Shown one piece after another: positions 16,644 to 25,781 of a DNA stretch of 38,442 nt. The notes beneath the pieces are model-generated. The model was not told the origin of the DNA. It did no database searches and was given only the letters and a program-made list of their open reading frames with translations. How positions within the stretch are numbered: position 1 is the first letter of the stretch; every line of letters starts with the position of its first letter. The stretch covers positions 1 through 38,442 of the forward strand of contig JAITLW010000080.1 in assembly GCA_031277715.1 (NCBI GenBank), given 5' to 3'. The DNA is from Sphingobacterium sp. Its GTDB lineage: Bacteria > Bacteroidota > Bacteroidia > Sphingobacteriales > Sphingobacteriaceae. Made by a program: the position numbers and the translations under genes.

Positions 16644-19600
16644 ATGAAGAATAACCTTCGCATTCTTTTATTAGTATTGACGCTATTGTTTATAGCAACA
16701 GCTTTTTCTATACGGAAATCGATATCTGATACCGATATACTGGAGCTAGATACCAAACACCTCACGGAGAATTTAAGATCAAAAGAAAAGCTCGTAGACC
16801 ATATTTTTGGTGACTCGCTCTATCTTAAAACTTTTGTCAATAGTGATAGGTATCCCTTACAATTAAAAGAGATTTCCCAGCGCTATGAAGAAGAAAACGT
16901 ATACCTCTACCTATACAAAAATAAAAAGCCTATTTTTTGGAGCTCCAATATGTACGTCCCAGAGACAGAAGCTGGACTCAAAAATGAAACAAGCTTTATA
17001 AAGACGGAAAACTTTTCGTTTGTCGTCAAAAAGAAGATCATATCGAACGAGATCAGTGTGCTAGCATTGATACCGATAGAGAGGAGTCTCAATGCATCCA
17101 GCGGTTACTTTAAGACAACCCAATTCTTTAGCTTCCTAAAGACGGATAATCTACGTCTAGCTAATTTTGGAGACTCTGAAAATATTAAGAACATCTACGC
17201 TAAAGACAATACTTTTTTATTTTCTGTCAAACTAAAAGAGGGAAAGCACAACAGTATTTTCCTTAAAATACAATTGATATGTTGGATTTTGGGAACACTC
17301 TGTTTCGTCATCTGGATAAATGGATCCTGTCTAACACTGGCACGTAAGGGCTATCCTTTTCTATCTGTTGTTATTTTACTACTCACTTTTTTTCTAGTCC
17401 GGATTATAGACATAGAAACCAACTGGTTTACACAATATTCCAGCTTGGACATCTTTGACCCGAGGTATTATGCATACAGCTACCTTACGCCCAACCTATG
17501 GTCATTCTTAATTAATAATATTGCCATCTTTTGGATTCTATGCTTTGCCAAAAATATAAAGGATCAATGGCAGATTCCGGAGAAGCTAAAGCAAAAAAAT
17601 ATCGGGGTACTTATTTACTACCTCCTACTATCTGGATTATACATCTGCTTCCACTGGGGCTTTGATCAGATTACAACCCTGATCACACACTCTCCTATCA
17701 CGCACAGGGATTTTGTACAGATCTTCGACCTTAATCCCGAGACTATTATTCACGTACTGATATACTGTCTTAGTATCTTATCGTTAATCTATTTAACAGA
17801 CCTTATACTTGGTTTTGGAAAAGCCGTATGCCACAAGGCTACGTTGAATATCAACATCCAACTTATAACGATTGTACAGTTTTTGGTGTTAGGTGCTATC
17901 AATCAGGATTTCAGTCTATTCAATGTACTGGTAGGTGTCCTTATTATGGTTCGTTCTTTCGATTACTCGATGTTTAAGGATAATAACCTATCTACACACG
18001 TGGTATCACTGGTCGCCCTAGCTTTGATTTCGACCATCAAATACGCTCAAGCAGTAAAGGAGACGCAACAGGAACATATGAAGATAACGTTGACCACACT
18101 AGAGTCGGACGACGATATCGAAGCCATTTCGCGTTTCTCGGATATAGAATATAACCTACAGAACGACCAACAATTAAAACACCTGATCGAGATCTCGCTA
18201 CCCAATACGGACACGAAGATGATCAGTGAATACATAAAACGAAAATATCTAGGCGGATATCTTTCGAAATATGAATTCCGCGCATACTATTACTACAATG
18301 AAACCCCACTAGGCAAGTATACAGGGAATAAAATAGATGAGTACCGAGAGAAGGTAATCAACAAATCCATAAAAGTCAACGAGACTGATCTATTCTATAA
18401 AGTACAGACCGAAATAGGAACCTACGAATATTTCTGTATAGTTACTTTTCCAGTTGCCAATGAACAGAATATCTCTGTCATTCTGGATTTCAAGAGTAAA
18501 GCATTTAACCCGAACTTCCCTTTCCCGGTGCTGACAGAGTCTCAATCGGAAGAAGGGTTCAGTCCACAGCGGGTGATCAAAGATAGTTTTGCGCTCTACA
18601 AGAATGGCAATCTAGTCACACAAAACGGAAAGTACACCTATCCAAATTCAGACAATAGCTATCCTCAAAAGACACACGAGTTTCTAAATTTTGATGATAA
18701 TAACGGTTTCTATCATATCATTTACAAGCCGAATAAAGAAACTACAATTATTGTAAGCAAACCATACCATTCCTATTGGCAATATATTGCAGTCGCTTCG
18801 CTCTCCTTTCTAACCTTATATTTGGTACTTGCTATTTCTAAGTTTTTGCTGGTTATTGTACCGAAATATCTGCGTCAAGATTTCAAGCTGCGTAATATCA
18901 GCTATCAGTTACGCCTAATATTCTCCCGAATACGCTATAGTACCCGTATCCAAACGTTGGTAATCTCTTCCGTCTTGGTGGCTATCGTTATCTCTGGACT
19001 CATTACTTTCTTTAGTGTAAGCTATCAGTCTCAAAAGAATATAGAGAGCCAACGGTTGAATTACATCTCTGAACTCGTCACTAAGCTAGAGACAAGAGCA
19101 TTGATAGATACAGTGGGCGATGCCACTACAGATCTAAAAGCACTGATGACCTCTATGTCGGATGTCCTGATTACGGATTTCAACCTATACGATAAAAACG
19201 GTAAGCTTTTCTTTACGACACAGCCTAAAATATATGACCAAAAGCTCGTGTCAGAATACATCAATCCAGACGCTTTTATCACACTCAATGTGCTAAAAAA
19301 GACGGAAACACAGAATAACGAATCCATAGCGGATTTTAACTATGTTTCTTCTTATGCGACGATCCGAAACTCAAACTACCATACGATCGCGTATCTCGGT
19401 ATTCCTTACTTTGATTCGAGCGCCTATGATTCTGAAAATAGAAGTATCCTGCTGAATACGATACTGAATGTCTATACCATTATCATCATCGTTTTTGTAT
19501 TTCTATCGGTCTATATCTCCAATAAGATTACAGAGCCCTTACAGATTATCCGTAAGAAACTATCACAGACTAATCTGGGTGGCAAACAGAATGAGCCACT

Positions 19601-20387
19601 GTACTGGGAGAAAAACGATGAGATCGGTGTCCTGGTCAAAGAATATAATTTTATGTTGGTAAAGCTGGAAGAGAATGCCAAACAACTCCGTAACGCAGAA
19701 CGGGAAAGTGCTTGGCGGGAAATGGCAAAACAGGTCGCCCATGAGATTAAAAATCCGCTAACACCGATGAAACTTGGCATACAGCAGCTTAGCCGCTCCT
19801 TCTATGAAAATGACCCACGGCTTACGGAACGTTTTCAAAAGATATCAACGTCCTTTATCCAACAAATTGATGCCCTGTCTCATATTGCTTCTGAATTTTC
19901 GGCCTTTGCGAAGCTTCCGGACACCAATCTGGTGCCAATAGATTTGATTGCTAAAATCAACAAGTCCCTGGATGTCTACAACAATAACCAAAACACGGCT
20001 ATCGTCTTTGAGAATCATACCAAACTGCAAAAAATAATTGTATTAGGAGACCGGGATCAGTTACTCCGCTCTTTCAACAACTTGTTAAAAAATGCAATAG
20101 AAGCGACCTCACGACGTCGAAAACATAAAATAAATATACAGGCACATCTTTTGGAAAACAATTGGGTACAGATCATCGTACACGACAATGGTGATGGTAT
20201 AGCCCGGGATGTGATCCCGAATATATTCAGCCCTAATTTTACAACCAAAAGTTCAGGAACCGGATTAGGGCTTGCCTTCGTAAAGCAGACTATCGATGGA
20301 ATGGGAGGAAAAATAACTTTCCAGACGGAAATCAACATCGGCACATCGTTTTTTATAGAAATACCGCTGCATAAGGAAAGTCTATAG
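16644..20387 (+). CDS. Very large NtrY-like membrane sensor histidine kinase
   Basis: A 1247-residue inner-membrane kinase. The N-terminal half has an anchor (residues 4-22), an extracytoplasmic loop (to about 205), then a cluster of membrane segments (about 207-450) and a further loop domain (about 470-700). More segments follow near 710-730 and 770-795, another extracytoplasmic sensing region (about 800-930), a last segment (about 935-960), a HAMP domain, and the kinase core. His1033 in QVAHEIKNPLTPMK is the phosphorylated residue; N box FNNLLKNAIEA, G1 HDNGDGI and G2 TGLGLAFVKQ are intact. HEIKNPLTP is characteristic of NtrY-like kinases. No response regulator lies beside it, so the partner is elsewhere. 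Start is ATG 16644; an upstream TTG is not needed. Confidence 0.9.
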   Translation: MKNNLRILLLVLTLLFIATAFSIRKSISDTDILELDTKHLTENLRSKEKLVDHIFGDSLYLKTFVNSDRYPLQLKEISQRYEEENVYLYLYKNKKPIFWSSNMYVPETEAGLKNETSFIKTENFSFVVKKKIISNEISVLALIPIERSLNASSGYFKTTQFFSFLKTDNLRLANFGDSENIKNIYAKDNTFLFSVKLKEGKHNSIFLKIQLICWILGTLCFVIWINGSCLTLARKGYPFLSVVILLLTFFLVRIIDIETNWFTQYSSLDIFDPRYYAYSYLTPNLWSFLINNIAIFWILCFAKNIKDQWQIPEKLKQKNIGVLIYYLLLSGLYICFHWGFDQITTLITHSPITHRDFVQIFDLNPETIIHVLIYCLSILSLIYLTDLILGFGKAVCHKATLNINIQLITIVQFLVLGAINQDFSLFNVLVGVLIMVRSFDYSMFKDNNLSTHVVSLVALALISTIKYAQAVKETQQEHMKITLTTLESDDDIEAISRFSDIEYNLQNDQQLKHLIEISLPNTDTKMISEYIKRKYLGGYLSKYEFRAYYYYNETPLGKYTGNKIDEYREKVINKSIKVNETDLFYKVQTEIGTYEYFCIVTFPVANEQNISVILDFKSKAFNPNFPFPVLTESQSEEGFSPQRVIKDSFALYKNGNLVTQNGKYTYPNSDNSYPQKTHEFLNFDDNNGFYHIIYKPNKETTIIVSKPYHSYWQYIAVASLSFLTLYLVLAISKFLLVIVPKYLRQDFKLRNISYQLRLIFSRIRYSTRIQTLVISSVLVAIVISGLITFFSVSYQSQKNIESQRLNYISELVTKLETRALIDTVGDATTDLKALMTSMSDVLITDFNLYDKNGKLFFTTQPKIYDQKLVSEYINPDAFITLNVLKKTETQNNESIADFNYVSSYATIRNSNYHTIAYLGIPYFDSSAYDSENRSILLNTILNVYTIIIIVFVFLSVYISNKITEPLQIIRKKLSQTNLGGKQNEPLYWEKNDEIGVLVKEYNFMLVKLEENAKQLRNAERESAWREMAKQVAHEIKNPLTPMKLGIQQLSRSFYENDPRLTERFQKISTSFIQQIDALSHIASEFSAFAKLPDTNLVPIDLIAKINKSLDVYNNNQNTAIVFENHTKLQKIIVLGDRDQLLRSFNNLLKNAIEATSRRRKHKINIQAHLLENNWVQIIVHDNGDGIARDVIPNIFSPNFTTKSSGTGLGLAFVKQTIDGMGGKITFQTEINIGTSFFIEIPLHKESL

Positions 20388-20467
20388 CATCATAATATTT
20401 TTACACAGCAGCCTCTAACAGTTCTAATAAACATGCTATCTTAGCGTTAAATTAATATACTCATAAT

Positions 20468-21649
20468 ATGAATTGGAGAAAATCTCTATTTATCGCCGCT
20501 GCGATGTTTGCTACTACGCACACATTTGCGCAAGATAATTTAATCAATGCCCTTAAAAATAATGTAAGTGACAACAGCAAAGATGGATTTGTCTTTACAC
20601 AATTAATCAACTTAGGAAATACTTCTATCAAAGATCAAGGTTCTTCAGGTACGTGCTGGTCTTATTCAGGCAACTCATTCTTAGAGTCTGAAATGATTCG
20701 TAAAGGAAAGCAACCTGTAGAGATTTCTCAGATATACACGGCATACTACACCTATTTGGAAAAAGCAAAAACCTATGTAAAACTACATGGTGACCAAGCT
20801 CAAGGTGAAGGTGGTCAGTTGCACGACGTATTGACTATTTTCCGTAAGTATGGTGCTGTTCCCCGTGAGGTATACACCGGTCTACGCGAAGGACAGACAC
20901 GCAATAATTTCTCTGAAATGTCTACCTTGATCCAAGGCATGAACGAAAATATTGTTAAGAGCAAAAAACTAACTCCGACTTGGCAAAAAGCGATCACTGG
21001 CGTAATGGATTCCTATTTGGGAGTGCCACCTCAGTCATTCCAATACAAGGGCAAAACCTATACACCACGCACTTGGGCTGATCAAGTCGTAGGTATCAAC
21101 CCTGATGACTACGTAGGTATCAGTTCATTCAAAGAGCATACATACTATAAGCCGTTCGTACTATTGATCCAAGACAACTGGTCATTCGAGAGTTTCTATA
21201 ACGTACAAATGAATGACTTAACAAGTATCATTGATAATGCATTACAAAACGGATACACAGTAGCATGGGCAAGTGATGTTTCGGAGAAGTATTTCAGCTG
21301 GAAAAATGGTGTTGCATTTGTTCCTGAAAAAGACATGGATACGATGAACAAAGAGGAACTTGGCAATCTATTCAATGGTCCAAAAGCAGAAGCTAAAATC
21401 ACAGAAGACCAACGCCAGGCGTCATTTGATGACTATTCGACTACAGATGACCATGGTATGCACATCGTAGGTATGGTAAAAGACCAAAATGGAAAAGAGT
21501 ACTACATTGTTAAAAACTCTTGGGGCGAATCCAATGACTATAAAGGATACCTTTATGTAACAAAGGAATACGTACGCTACAAAACAATCTCTATCTTACT
21601 ACATAAAGATGGGATTCAAAAAGACATCAAGTCAAAATTGGGAATCTAA
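20468..21649 (+). CDS. Exported C1-family (bleomycin hydrolase/PepC-type) cysteine peptidase
   Basis: A 393-residue papain-fold aminopeptidase of the C1B group. It begins with a signal peptide (residues 1-21, cut at TFA/QDN), so unlike cytosolic PepC it should work in the periplasm or at the surface. The active-site cysteine is Cys63 in QGSSGTCWSYSG; the His is in DDHGMHIVG, and the Asn in YIVKNSWGES, completing the triad. Large Bacteroidota proteins of this type are common. It follows the kinase gene by 80 nt and has its own strong terminator. Confidence 0.92.
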   Translation: MNWRKSLFIAAAMFATTHTFAQDNLINALKNNVSDNSKDGFVFTQLINLGNTSIKDQGSSGTCWSYSGNSFLESEMIRKGKQPVEISQIYTAYYTYLEKAKTYVKLHGDQAQGEGGQLHDVLTIFRKYGAVPREVYTGLREGQTRNNFSEMSTLIQGMNENIVKSKKLTPTWQKAITGVMDSYLGVPPQSFQYKGKTYTPRTWADQVVGINPDDYVGISSFKEHTYYKPFVLLIQDNWSFESFYNVQMNDLTSIIDNALQNGYTVAWASDVSEKYFSWKNGVAFVPEKDMDTMNKEELGNLFNGPKAEAKITEDQRQASFDDYSTTDDHGMHIVGMVKDQNGKEYYIVKNSWGESNDYKGYLYVTKEYVRYKTISILLHKDGIQKDIKSKLGI

Positions 21650-21660
21650 AAAACTCTATA

Positions 21661-21697
21661 AAAAAAGCCTGCTAATAAATATTAGCAGGCTTTTTTT
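21661..21697 (+). terminator. Terminator after the C1 peptidase
   Basis: A near-perfect inverted repeat AAAAAAGCCTGCTAAT / ATTAGCAGGCTTTTTT around a 4-nt loop, with a terminal T-run. A clear intrinsic terminator. Confidence 0.93.
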
Positions 21698-21853
21698 GTT
21701 AAAGCACTGTGCAACAAAACATTTTCGCTAAAATTATGTTTTTCTCTTAAAAACATCTATGACGGGCTGTAGCAAATAAAGGATTCTGTTCGTTGTGATA
21801 ATAAACGATATGCAACAATAAAATTACATTACATGAAATCACCATTAATTACA

Positions 21854-22639
21854 ATGAAAAGGAACTTTATCGTTCTCGCTACAGTGATCAGTTTGGGTAT
21901 GAGCAGCTGTGCTGCACAAAAAACCGGAACAGATAAGCACATGAGTACAGCATTATTTGACACGAAATGGCAATTGACAGAACTAAATGGCAAGCCAGTT
22001 CCGAATGAGGTAAATGGGAAACAGCCTTTTATGTCTTTTGAAAAAAATGAGAATCGTTACTCTGCTAGTGGAGGCTGCAACGGTATTGGTGGTACATTCG
22101 AATTAAAATCGAAGAAAAAGATCAAATTTTCGCAAGGTATGTCAACTATGATGGCTTGTCCGGATATGAGTGTTGAGCAAGGAATCAATCAGATGTTGGG
22201 TAAAGTCGATAACTTTGAGTTAGCTGGAGGCTTATTGGTTCTAAAACAAGGTGCTACCCCAGTAGCAAAAATGAAAGCTTCTACAGCGGGCTCTACAAGC
22301 GCTGCACTAGAAGGAACCTGGGTGATGGATTATGTCCTACACACTAGCGAAACCTTCCAGGCACTATATCCAGAGCAAAAACCTACAATCACATTCACTA
22401 CAGCAGAGAACAAAGTGAATGGTAACAGCAGCTGTAATAACTTCTTTGGAGAATACAAAACGAGTGAAGGTAGTCGTATTAAATTTGGTGCTCTAGGTAT
22501 GACGCGTATGTTCTGTCCTGGAAACGGAGAGTCTGTATTTGTGAAGAATCTAGAAAAAGTAACCCGTTATGCGGTCTCGGAAGGCATATTGACCTTTATC
22601 AGTGATGATATCGTCGTGATGCGTTTCACAAAGAAATAA
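21854..22639 (+). CDS. Lipoprotein with two META domains
   Basis: About 261 residues with a lipoprotein signal (residues 1-18 ending MSSC; Cys19 lipidated) followed by two tandem META domains. Domain 1 (about residues 35-135) has W(x)LTELNGKPV and GGCNGIGGTF; domain 2 (about 145-261) has GTWVMDYV and SSCNNFFGEYK, with C-terminal TRMFCPG. META domains (as in HslJ and HipE-like proteins) are linked to stress and heat-shock phenotypes, but the biochemical function is unknown. Start at 21854 is preferred because it gives a normal short basic n-region; an in-frame ATG at 21833 would add seven residues. It converges on cysM. Confidence 0.88.
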   Translation: MKRNFIVLATVISLGMSSCAAQKTGTDKHMSTALFDTKWQLTELNGKPVPNEVNGKQPFMSFEKNENRYSASGGCNGIGGTFELKSKKKIKFSQGMSTMMACPDMSVEQGINQMLGKVDNFELAGGLLVLKQGATPVAKMKASTAGSTSAALEGTWVMDYVLHTSETFQALYPEQKPTITFTTAENKVNGNSSCNNFFGEYKTSEGSRIKFGALGMTRMFCPGNGESVFVKNLEKVTRYAVSEGILTFISDDIVVMRFTKK

Positions 22640-22658
22640 GACTATTATAAGAATAAGT

Positions 22659-22699
22659 AAAAGAGTCTGTATCGGATTATCTACGATACAGACTCTTTT
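22659..22699. terminator. Bidirectional terminator between META lipoprotein and cysM
   Basis: AAAAGAGTCTGTATCG and CGATACAGACTCTTTT form a 16-bp stem around a 9-nt loop between two convergent genes, with T-runs at both ends (longer on the plus strand). Confidence 0.85.
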
Positions 22700-22727
22700 T
22701 TGAATATGACTATTTATAAGACTTCCC

Positions 22728-23600
22728 CTATCCAAATAAATTGGAACTCAAATAGCGATCTCCACGATCACAAGCAATAAATACAATCACACCATGCTCC
22801 AATTCACTCGCCACCTGTAATGCAGCCTGCATCGCGCCACCGGTACTCATACCCGCGAAAACACCTTCGAGACGCGCCAGCTCTCTAGAGCGCTGAACAG
22901 CATCTTTTTCGTCTACATCAATGACACGATCGACACGCGAGGGATCGAAAATCTTAGGTAGATAAGCCTTTGGCCACCGTCGAATACCTGGGATGGAGGA
23001 TTCTTCTGTAGGTTGACAGCCTACGATCTGAATAGCTGGATTTTTGTCTTTGAGAAACATCGAACAGCCCATGATGGTACCTGTAGTCCCCATAGCACTC
23101 ACAAAATGGGTGATCTCTCCCTTTGTATCCTGCCAGATCTCGGGGCCCGTAGTCTTCACGTGAGCGAGATAATTATCGGGATTCGCAAATTGGTTCAATA
23201 TGAACACGCCCTCTTTGGCCGCTTTTTCCTCCGCATAATCTCGACATATCTCCATAGACTCCAACAAGGTGACTCTAGCTCCGAAAGCTTCCATCGTAAG
23301 CGTACGCTCCCTGGTGGAGGTCGCAGGCATGACCAGCTCGAGGTCTAAACCATACATACTGGCAATCATAGCCAAGGCAATACCTGTATTGCCACTGGTA
23401 GCTTCGATCAACTGATCACCCTTTTTTATATCGCCGCGCTCCATCGCCGAACGAATCATGTTCAACGCAGGTCGGTCTTTAACAGAACCTGCTGGGTTAT
23501 TCCCCTCCAACTTGGCATAAATCTTCACGTTTGGATTCGTATGGAATTGCGTGATTTCTACCAAAGGTGTATTTCCTATTGTATCGATAATATTTCCCAT
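22728..23600 (-). CDS. cysM: Cysteine synthase B
   Basis: A 290-residue PLP enzyme making cysteine from O-acetylserine and sulfide (or thiosulfate). The PLP lysine is Lys41 in NPAGSVKDRPA; EATSGNTGIALAM is the substrate-binding loop, and SAMGTTGTIMGCS is the phosphate-binding GTGGT-like loop (about residues 168-180). IPGIRRWP near residue 206-213 is typical of CysM rather than CysK. Its ATG overlaps the cysE stop codon (TAATG), so the two genes are translationally coupled in one leftward operon. Confidence 0.94.
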   Translation of the reverse strand: MGNIIDTIGNTPLVEITQFHTNPNVKIYAKLEGNNPAGSVKDRPALNMIRSAMERGDIKKGDQLIEATSGNTGIALAMIASMYGLDLELVMPATSTRERTLTMEAFGARVTLLESMEICRDYAEEKAAKEGVFILNQFANPDNYLAHVKTTGPEIWQDTKGEITHFVSAMGTTGTIMGCSMFLKDKNPAIQIVGCQPTEESSIPGIRRWPKAYLPKIFDPSRVDRVIDVDEKDAVQRSRELARLEGVFAGMSTGGAMQAALQVASELEHGVIVFIACDRGDRYLSSNLFG

Positions 23601-24424
23601 TATACAGTCGGTTTGGTTTCTATAAATTTTGAGTTAGGCTGATGGTATACCGTAGTGTAGGGCTCTACGCTGCTCGTCAGCCACACGTTTCCACCGATGA
23701 TCGAGTGGTCCCCAACTTTGGTCTCGCCCCCAAGAATAGTCGCTCCAGCATAAATGATAACATGATCTCCTATGATGGGATGCCGCTGTACGTTGGCAAA
23801 GGATTTCTCTACACTGAGCGCTCCCAGGGTCACCCCCTGATATAGTTTGACATGACTACCTATGATACAGGTCTCGCCAATAACTAATCCCGTCCCGTGA
23901 TCTATGTACAAATAGGGGCCTATCTGAGCACCAGGATGAATATCAATTCCCGTTTTTGAATGGGCATACTCGGTCAATATCCTTGGTATCAAAGGTACCC
24001 CCAGCTGAAGCAACTGATGGGCCAAGCGATAAATACTAATAGCCATAAATCCAGGATAGGTACGAATGACTTCGCGCAGGCTCTGCGCCGCAGGGTCACC
24101 ATTCATAATCGCCTGTGCATCGGTATTCATCACCTCGTAGATACTAGGGAGCAACGCAAAAAAACGCTTAGCTATAGCTTGATTATCACAGTGTGAACAA
24201 GCTTTGGTTTTTAATAGAAGCTCAAAAAGCTCGGATTCAGATTGTCCAAAAGCCAAAATCATTTCCTCTATGCTTCCAAAACCCTTGGAGTTACGTTCTG
24301 GAAATAACAGATCTAACAAATCCTTAGCCCAGCCAGCAATACGCTCATTCGATGGCATATCCTGTACCTCGAGTTGCTTTAAAAACAGTTGTTGATAAAA
24401 CATCGTAACCTCATTTCCCTTCAT
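23600..24424 (-). CDS. cysE: Serine O-acetyltransferase
   Basis: A 274-residue left-handed beta-helix acetyltransferase that makes O-acetylserine from serine and acetyl-CoA, the substrate of the next gene. A helical N-terminal half (to about residue 165) is followed by hexapeptide repeats: DIHPGAQIGPYLYIDHGTGL and VIGET, then GSHVKLYQGVTLGAL, HPIIGDHVIIYAGATILGG and a final TKVGDHSIIGG. The catalytic histidine region is the DHGTG motif. The C-terminal tail is short, without the usual extended CysK-binding peptide. Two starts are possible: ATG at 24424, only 5 nt after a -7 box, or ATG at 24403 (MFYQQLFL), which would leave a normal leader. Confidence 0.92.
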   Translation of the reverse strand: MKGNEVTMFYQQLFLKQLEVQDMPSNERIAGWAKDLLDLLFPERNSKGFGSIEEMILAFGQSESELFELLLKTKACSHCDNQAIAKRFFALLPSIYEVMNTDAQAIMNGDPAAQSLREVIRTYPGFMAISIYRLAHQLLQLGVPLIPRILTEYAHSKTGIDIHPGAQIGPYLYIDHGTGLVIGETCIIGSHVKLYQGVTLGALSVEKSFANVQRHPIIGDHVIIYAGATILGGETKVGDHSIIGGNVWLTSSVEPYTTVYHQPNSKFIETKPTV

Positions 24425-24429
24425 CGGTT

Positions 24430-24437
24430 CAAATATA
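24430..24437 (-). promoter_or_regulatory. -7 promoter box for cysE-cysM
   Basis: Minus-strand TATATTTG matches TAnnTTTG exactly. It lies 5 nt before the upstream ATG (24424) and 26 nt before the alternative ATG (24403). A TTG at 24451-24453 (minus strand) would leave a short 13-nt spacer, so the -33 box is doubtful. Confidence 0.5.
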
Positions 24438-24455
24438 CTATTAATACTACCAACA

Positions 24456-24839
24456 TTATAGAATTAATTTATTAAACAACTCGTCATGAGTCTGTTCTGC
24501 GGACACGCACATCCCAGGATGTGTAGCCGAGCATTGTATCAGTGTACTTCTATTTGCGGTAAGCCATCTAAATCGCTCTGGCTGATCGAGAGATGCAATA
24601 CGTCCGGCTTGCTTATCACCAATACAAATTCGACGAAACGAATCTAAATGTTCCTTGATCATCGACACATCTATATCAGCATATAGTGCTTTTATTTTCG
24701 TTTCATCTACATATATCTTGACATCAGCATAGCGTTGCTTTCTACAATAGAGCGCTACCCCCACATTCACAAATTCCTCCCGTTCGACACGAGGTACGAC
24801 CCGTACTACGGCATACTCATATACTGTTCTTTCGCTCAT
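24456..24839 (-). CDS. DUF3037 family protein
   Basis: A 127-residue protein recognised as DUF3037 by YEYAVVRVVPRVEREEFVNVGVALYC at its N-terminus (here around residues 7-32). The function is unknown. Its start lies inside the end of the upstream HipA-like kinase gene (23-nt overlap), so the two are almost certainly translated together. In other genomes, as I recall, a DUF3037 gene often accompanies a HipA-like kinase gene; this should be checked. The protein has no membrane or export signal. Its small size and coupling would suit an accessory, inhibitor or substrate of the kinase; that is inference. Confidence 0.8.
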   Translation of the reverse strand: MSERTVYEYAVVRVVPRVEREEFVNVGVALYCRKQRYADVKIYVDETKIKALYADIDVSMIKEHLDSFRRICIGDKQAGRIASLDQPERFRWLTANRSTLIQCSATHPGMCVSAEQTHDELFNKLIL

Positions 24840-25614
24840 TTTCTATTTGATTAAGAAATACTTCAGACTGCGCTAGTCTTCCCAATAAAAACTTTCTGTA
24901 GACCTCACGTACTTCATCCGGACGGAGCGCTCTTCCTTCTTCTTCCAACCATTCGTCGGGAATAGCATCCAAGATAGCAGTGATCGTATCAACATCAAAA
25001 CTCGCCCTATACTTGCTATCGACTTCTCGAACCTGTGCTGCTTTATTCAACAACACATGGTCTTTGATCTGTACAAAAGGCTTGGTCATTTGCTCTTCCC
25101 AATTATCCCAAGAATGGTGAAAATAGAGCGAAGCACCGTGATCAATCAACCAAAGTTCCTTATGCCAGATCAACATATTTGTATTGCGTGCGGTGCGATC
25201 CACATTCATCAATAAGGCATCCAACCAAACAATTTTAGAAGCTTCTTCTTCATTGACGGCATCAACATTAGCGTCAAACGTAATGGCACCATTAAGAAAG
25301 TGGACACCTAGATTCTTGCCGACAGAGAAACGTAACAAATCCTGAATCTCTTCATCTGGTTCCATCCGTGCAAATGATTCGTTCAACTCTGCAAATACCA
25401 TCTCGGGCATGCGAAGCCCTAATAGACGCGCCAGCTCCCCTCCTATAAACTCAGCGACTAGCGCCTTTTTCCCTTGTCCGGCTCCTCTAAATTTAATAAC
25501 ATAACTAAATCCATCATCTGCATCTACCAATCCAGGTAATGACCCTCCTTCTCTAAAAGGCTGTATATAACGGATGATATTTACATCACGTATTTCTATT
25601 TTATTCGTCCCCAT
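24817..25614 (-). CDS. HipA-like kinase domain protein
   Basis: A 265-residue protein resembling the kinase part of HipA. Visible elements: a nucleotide-binding lysine in SYVIKFRG (about residues 32-39), AEFIGGELARLLGLRMPEM, a catalytic loop LLMNVDRTARNTNML (Asp and Asn, about 132-146), and the metal-binding DHG in LWLIDHGASLYF. It is much shorter than classical HipA (about 440 residues), lacks the N-subdomain with the autophosphorylated P-loop, and matches the HipA_2-type group. Substrate unknown. There is no HipB-like antitoxin next to it; instead a DUF3037 gene overlaps its 3' end. Being separate from cysE, it is probably transcribed from the 25.6-25.75 kb gap. Confidence 0.8.
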   Translation of the reverse strand: MGTNKIEIRDVNIIRYIQPFREGGSLPGLVDADDGFSYVIKFRGAGQGKKALVAEFIGGELARLLGLRMPEMVFAELNESFARMEPDEEIQDLLRFSVGKNLGVHFLNGAITFDANVDAVNEEEASKIVWLDALLMNVDRTARNTNMLIWHKELWLIDHGASLYFHHSWDNWEEQMTKPFVQIKDHVLLNKAAQVREVDSKYRASFDVDTITAILDAIPDEWLEEEGRALRPDEVREVYRKFLLGRLAQSEVFLNQIENERKNSI

Positions 25615-25741
25615 TGGCGCACTTATATATCTTGTATAAAACTCAAATTCATCACTCTAATCTAGTTCAAAAATCTTGACTTATCGATAGAAAAAAGCAA
25701 AACATACAGTTTTGTGACTAACAAACAAGCATATTTCTAGC

Positions 25742-25749
25742 TATATTTG
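25742..25749 (+). promoter_or_regulatory. -7 promoter box for the DUF1599-gldA operon
   Basis: TATATTTG is an exact TAnnTTTG match 32 nt before the ATG at 25782. A TTTG at 25711-25714 is the nearest -33 candidate but its 27-nt spacer is long. An AGAGGA lies just before the start codon. Confidence 0.5.
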
Positions 25750-25781
25750 TCTTTATCGAAAAGTAATACGAATTAGAGGAT

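Noticed and set aside
24456..25614. HipA-like pair as a classic hipBA toxin-antitoxin system
   Set aside because: No HTH HipB-type gene, the kinase is short and lacks the P-loop N-domain; kept only as an unassigned pair.
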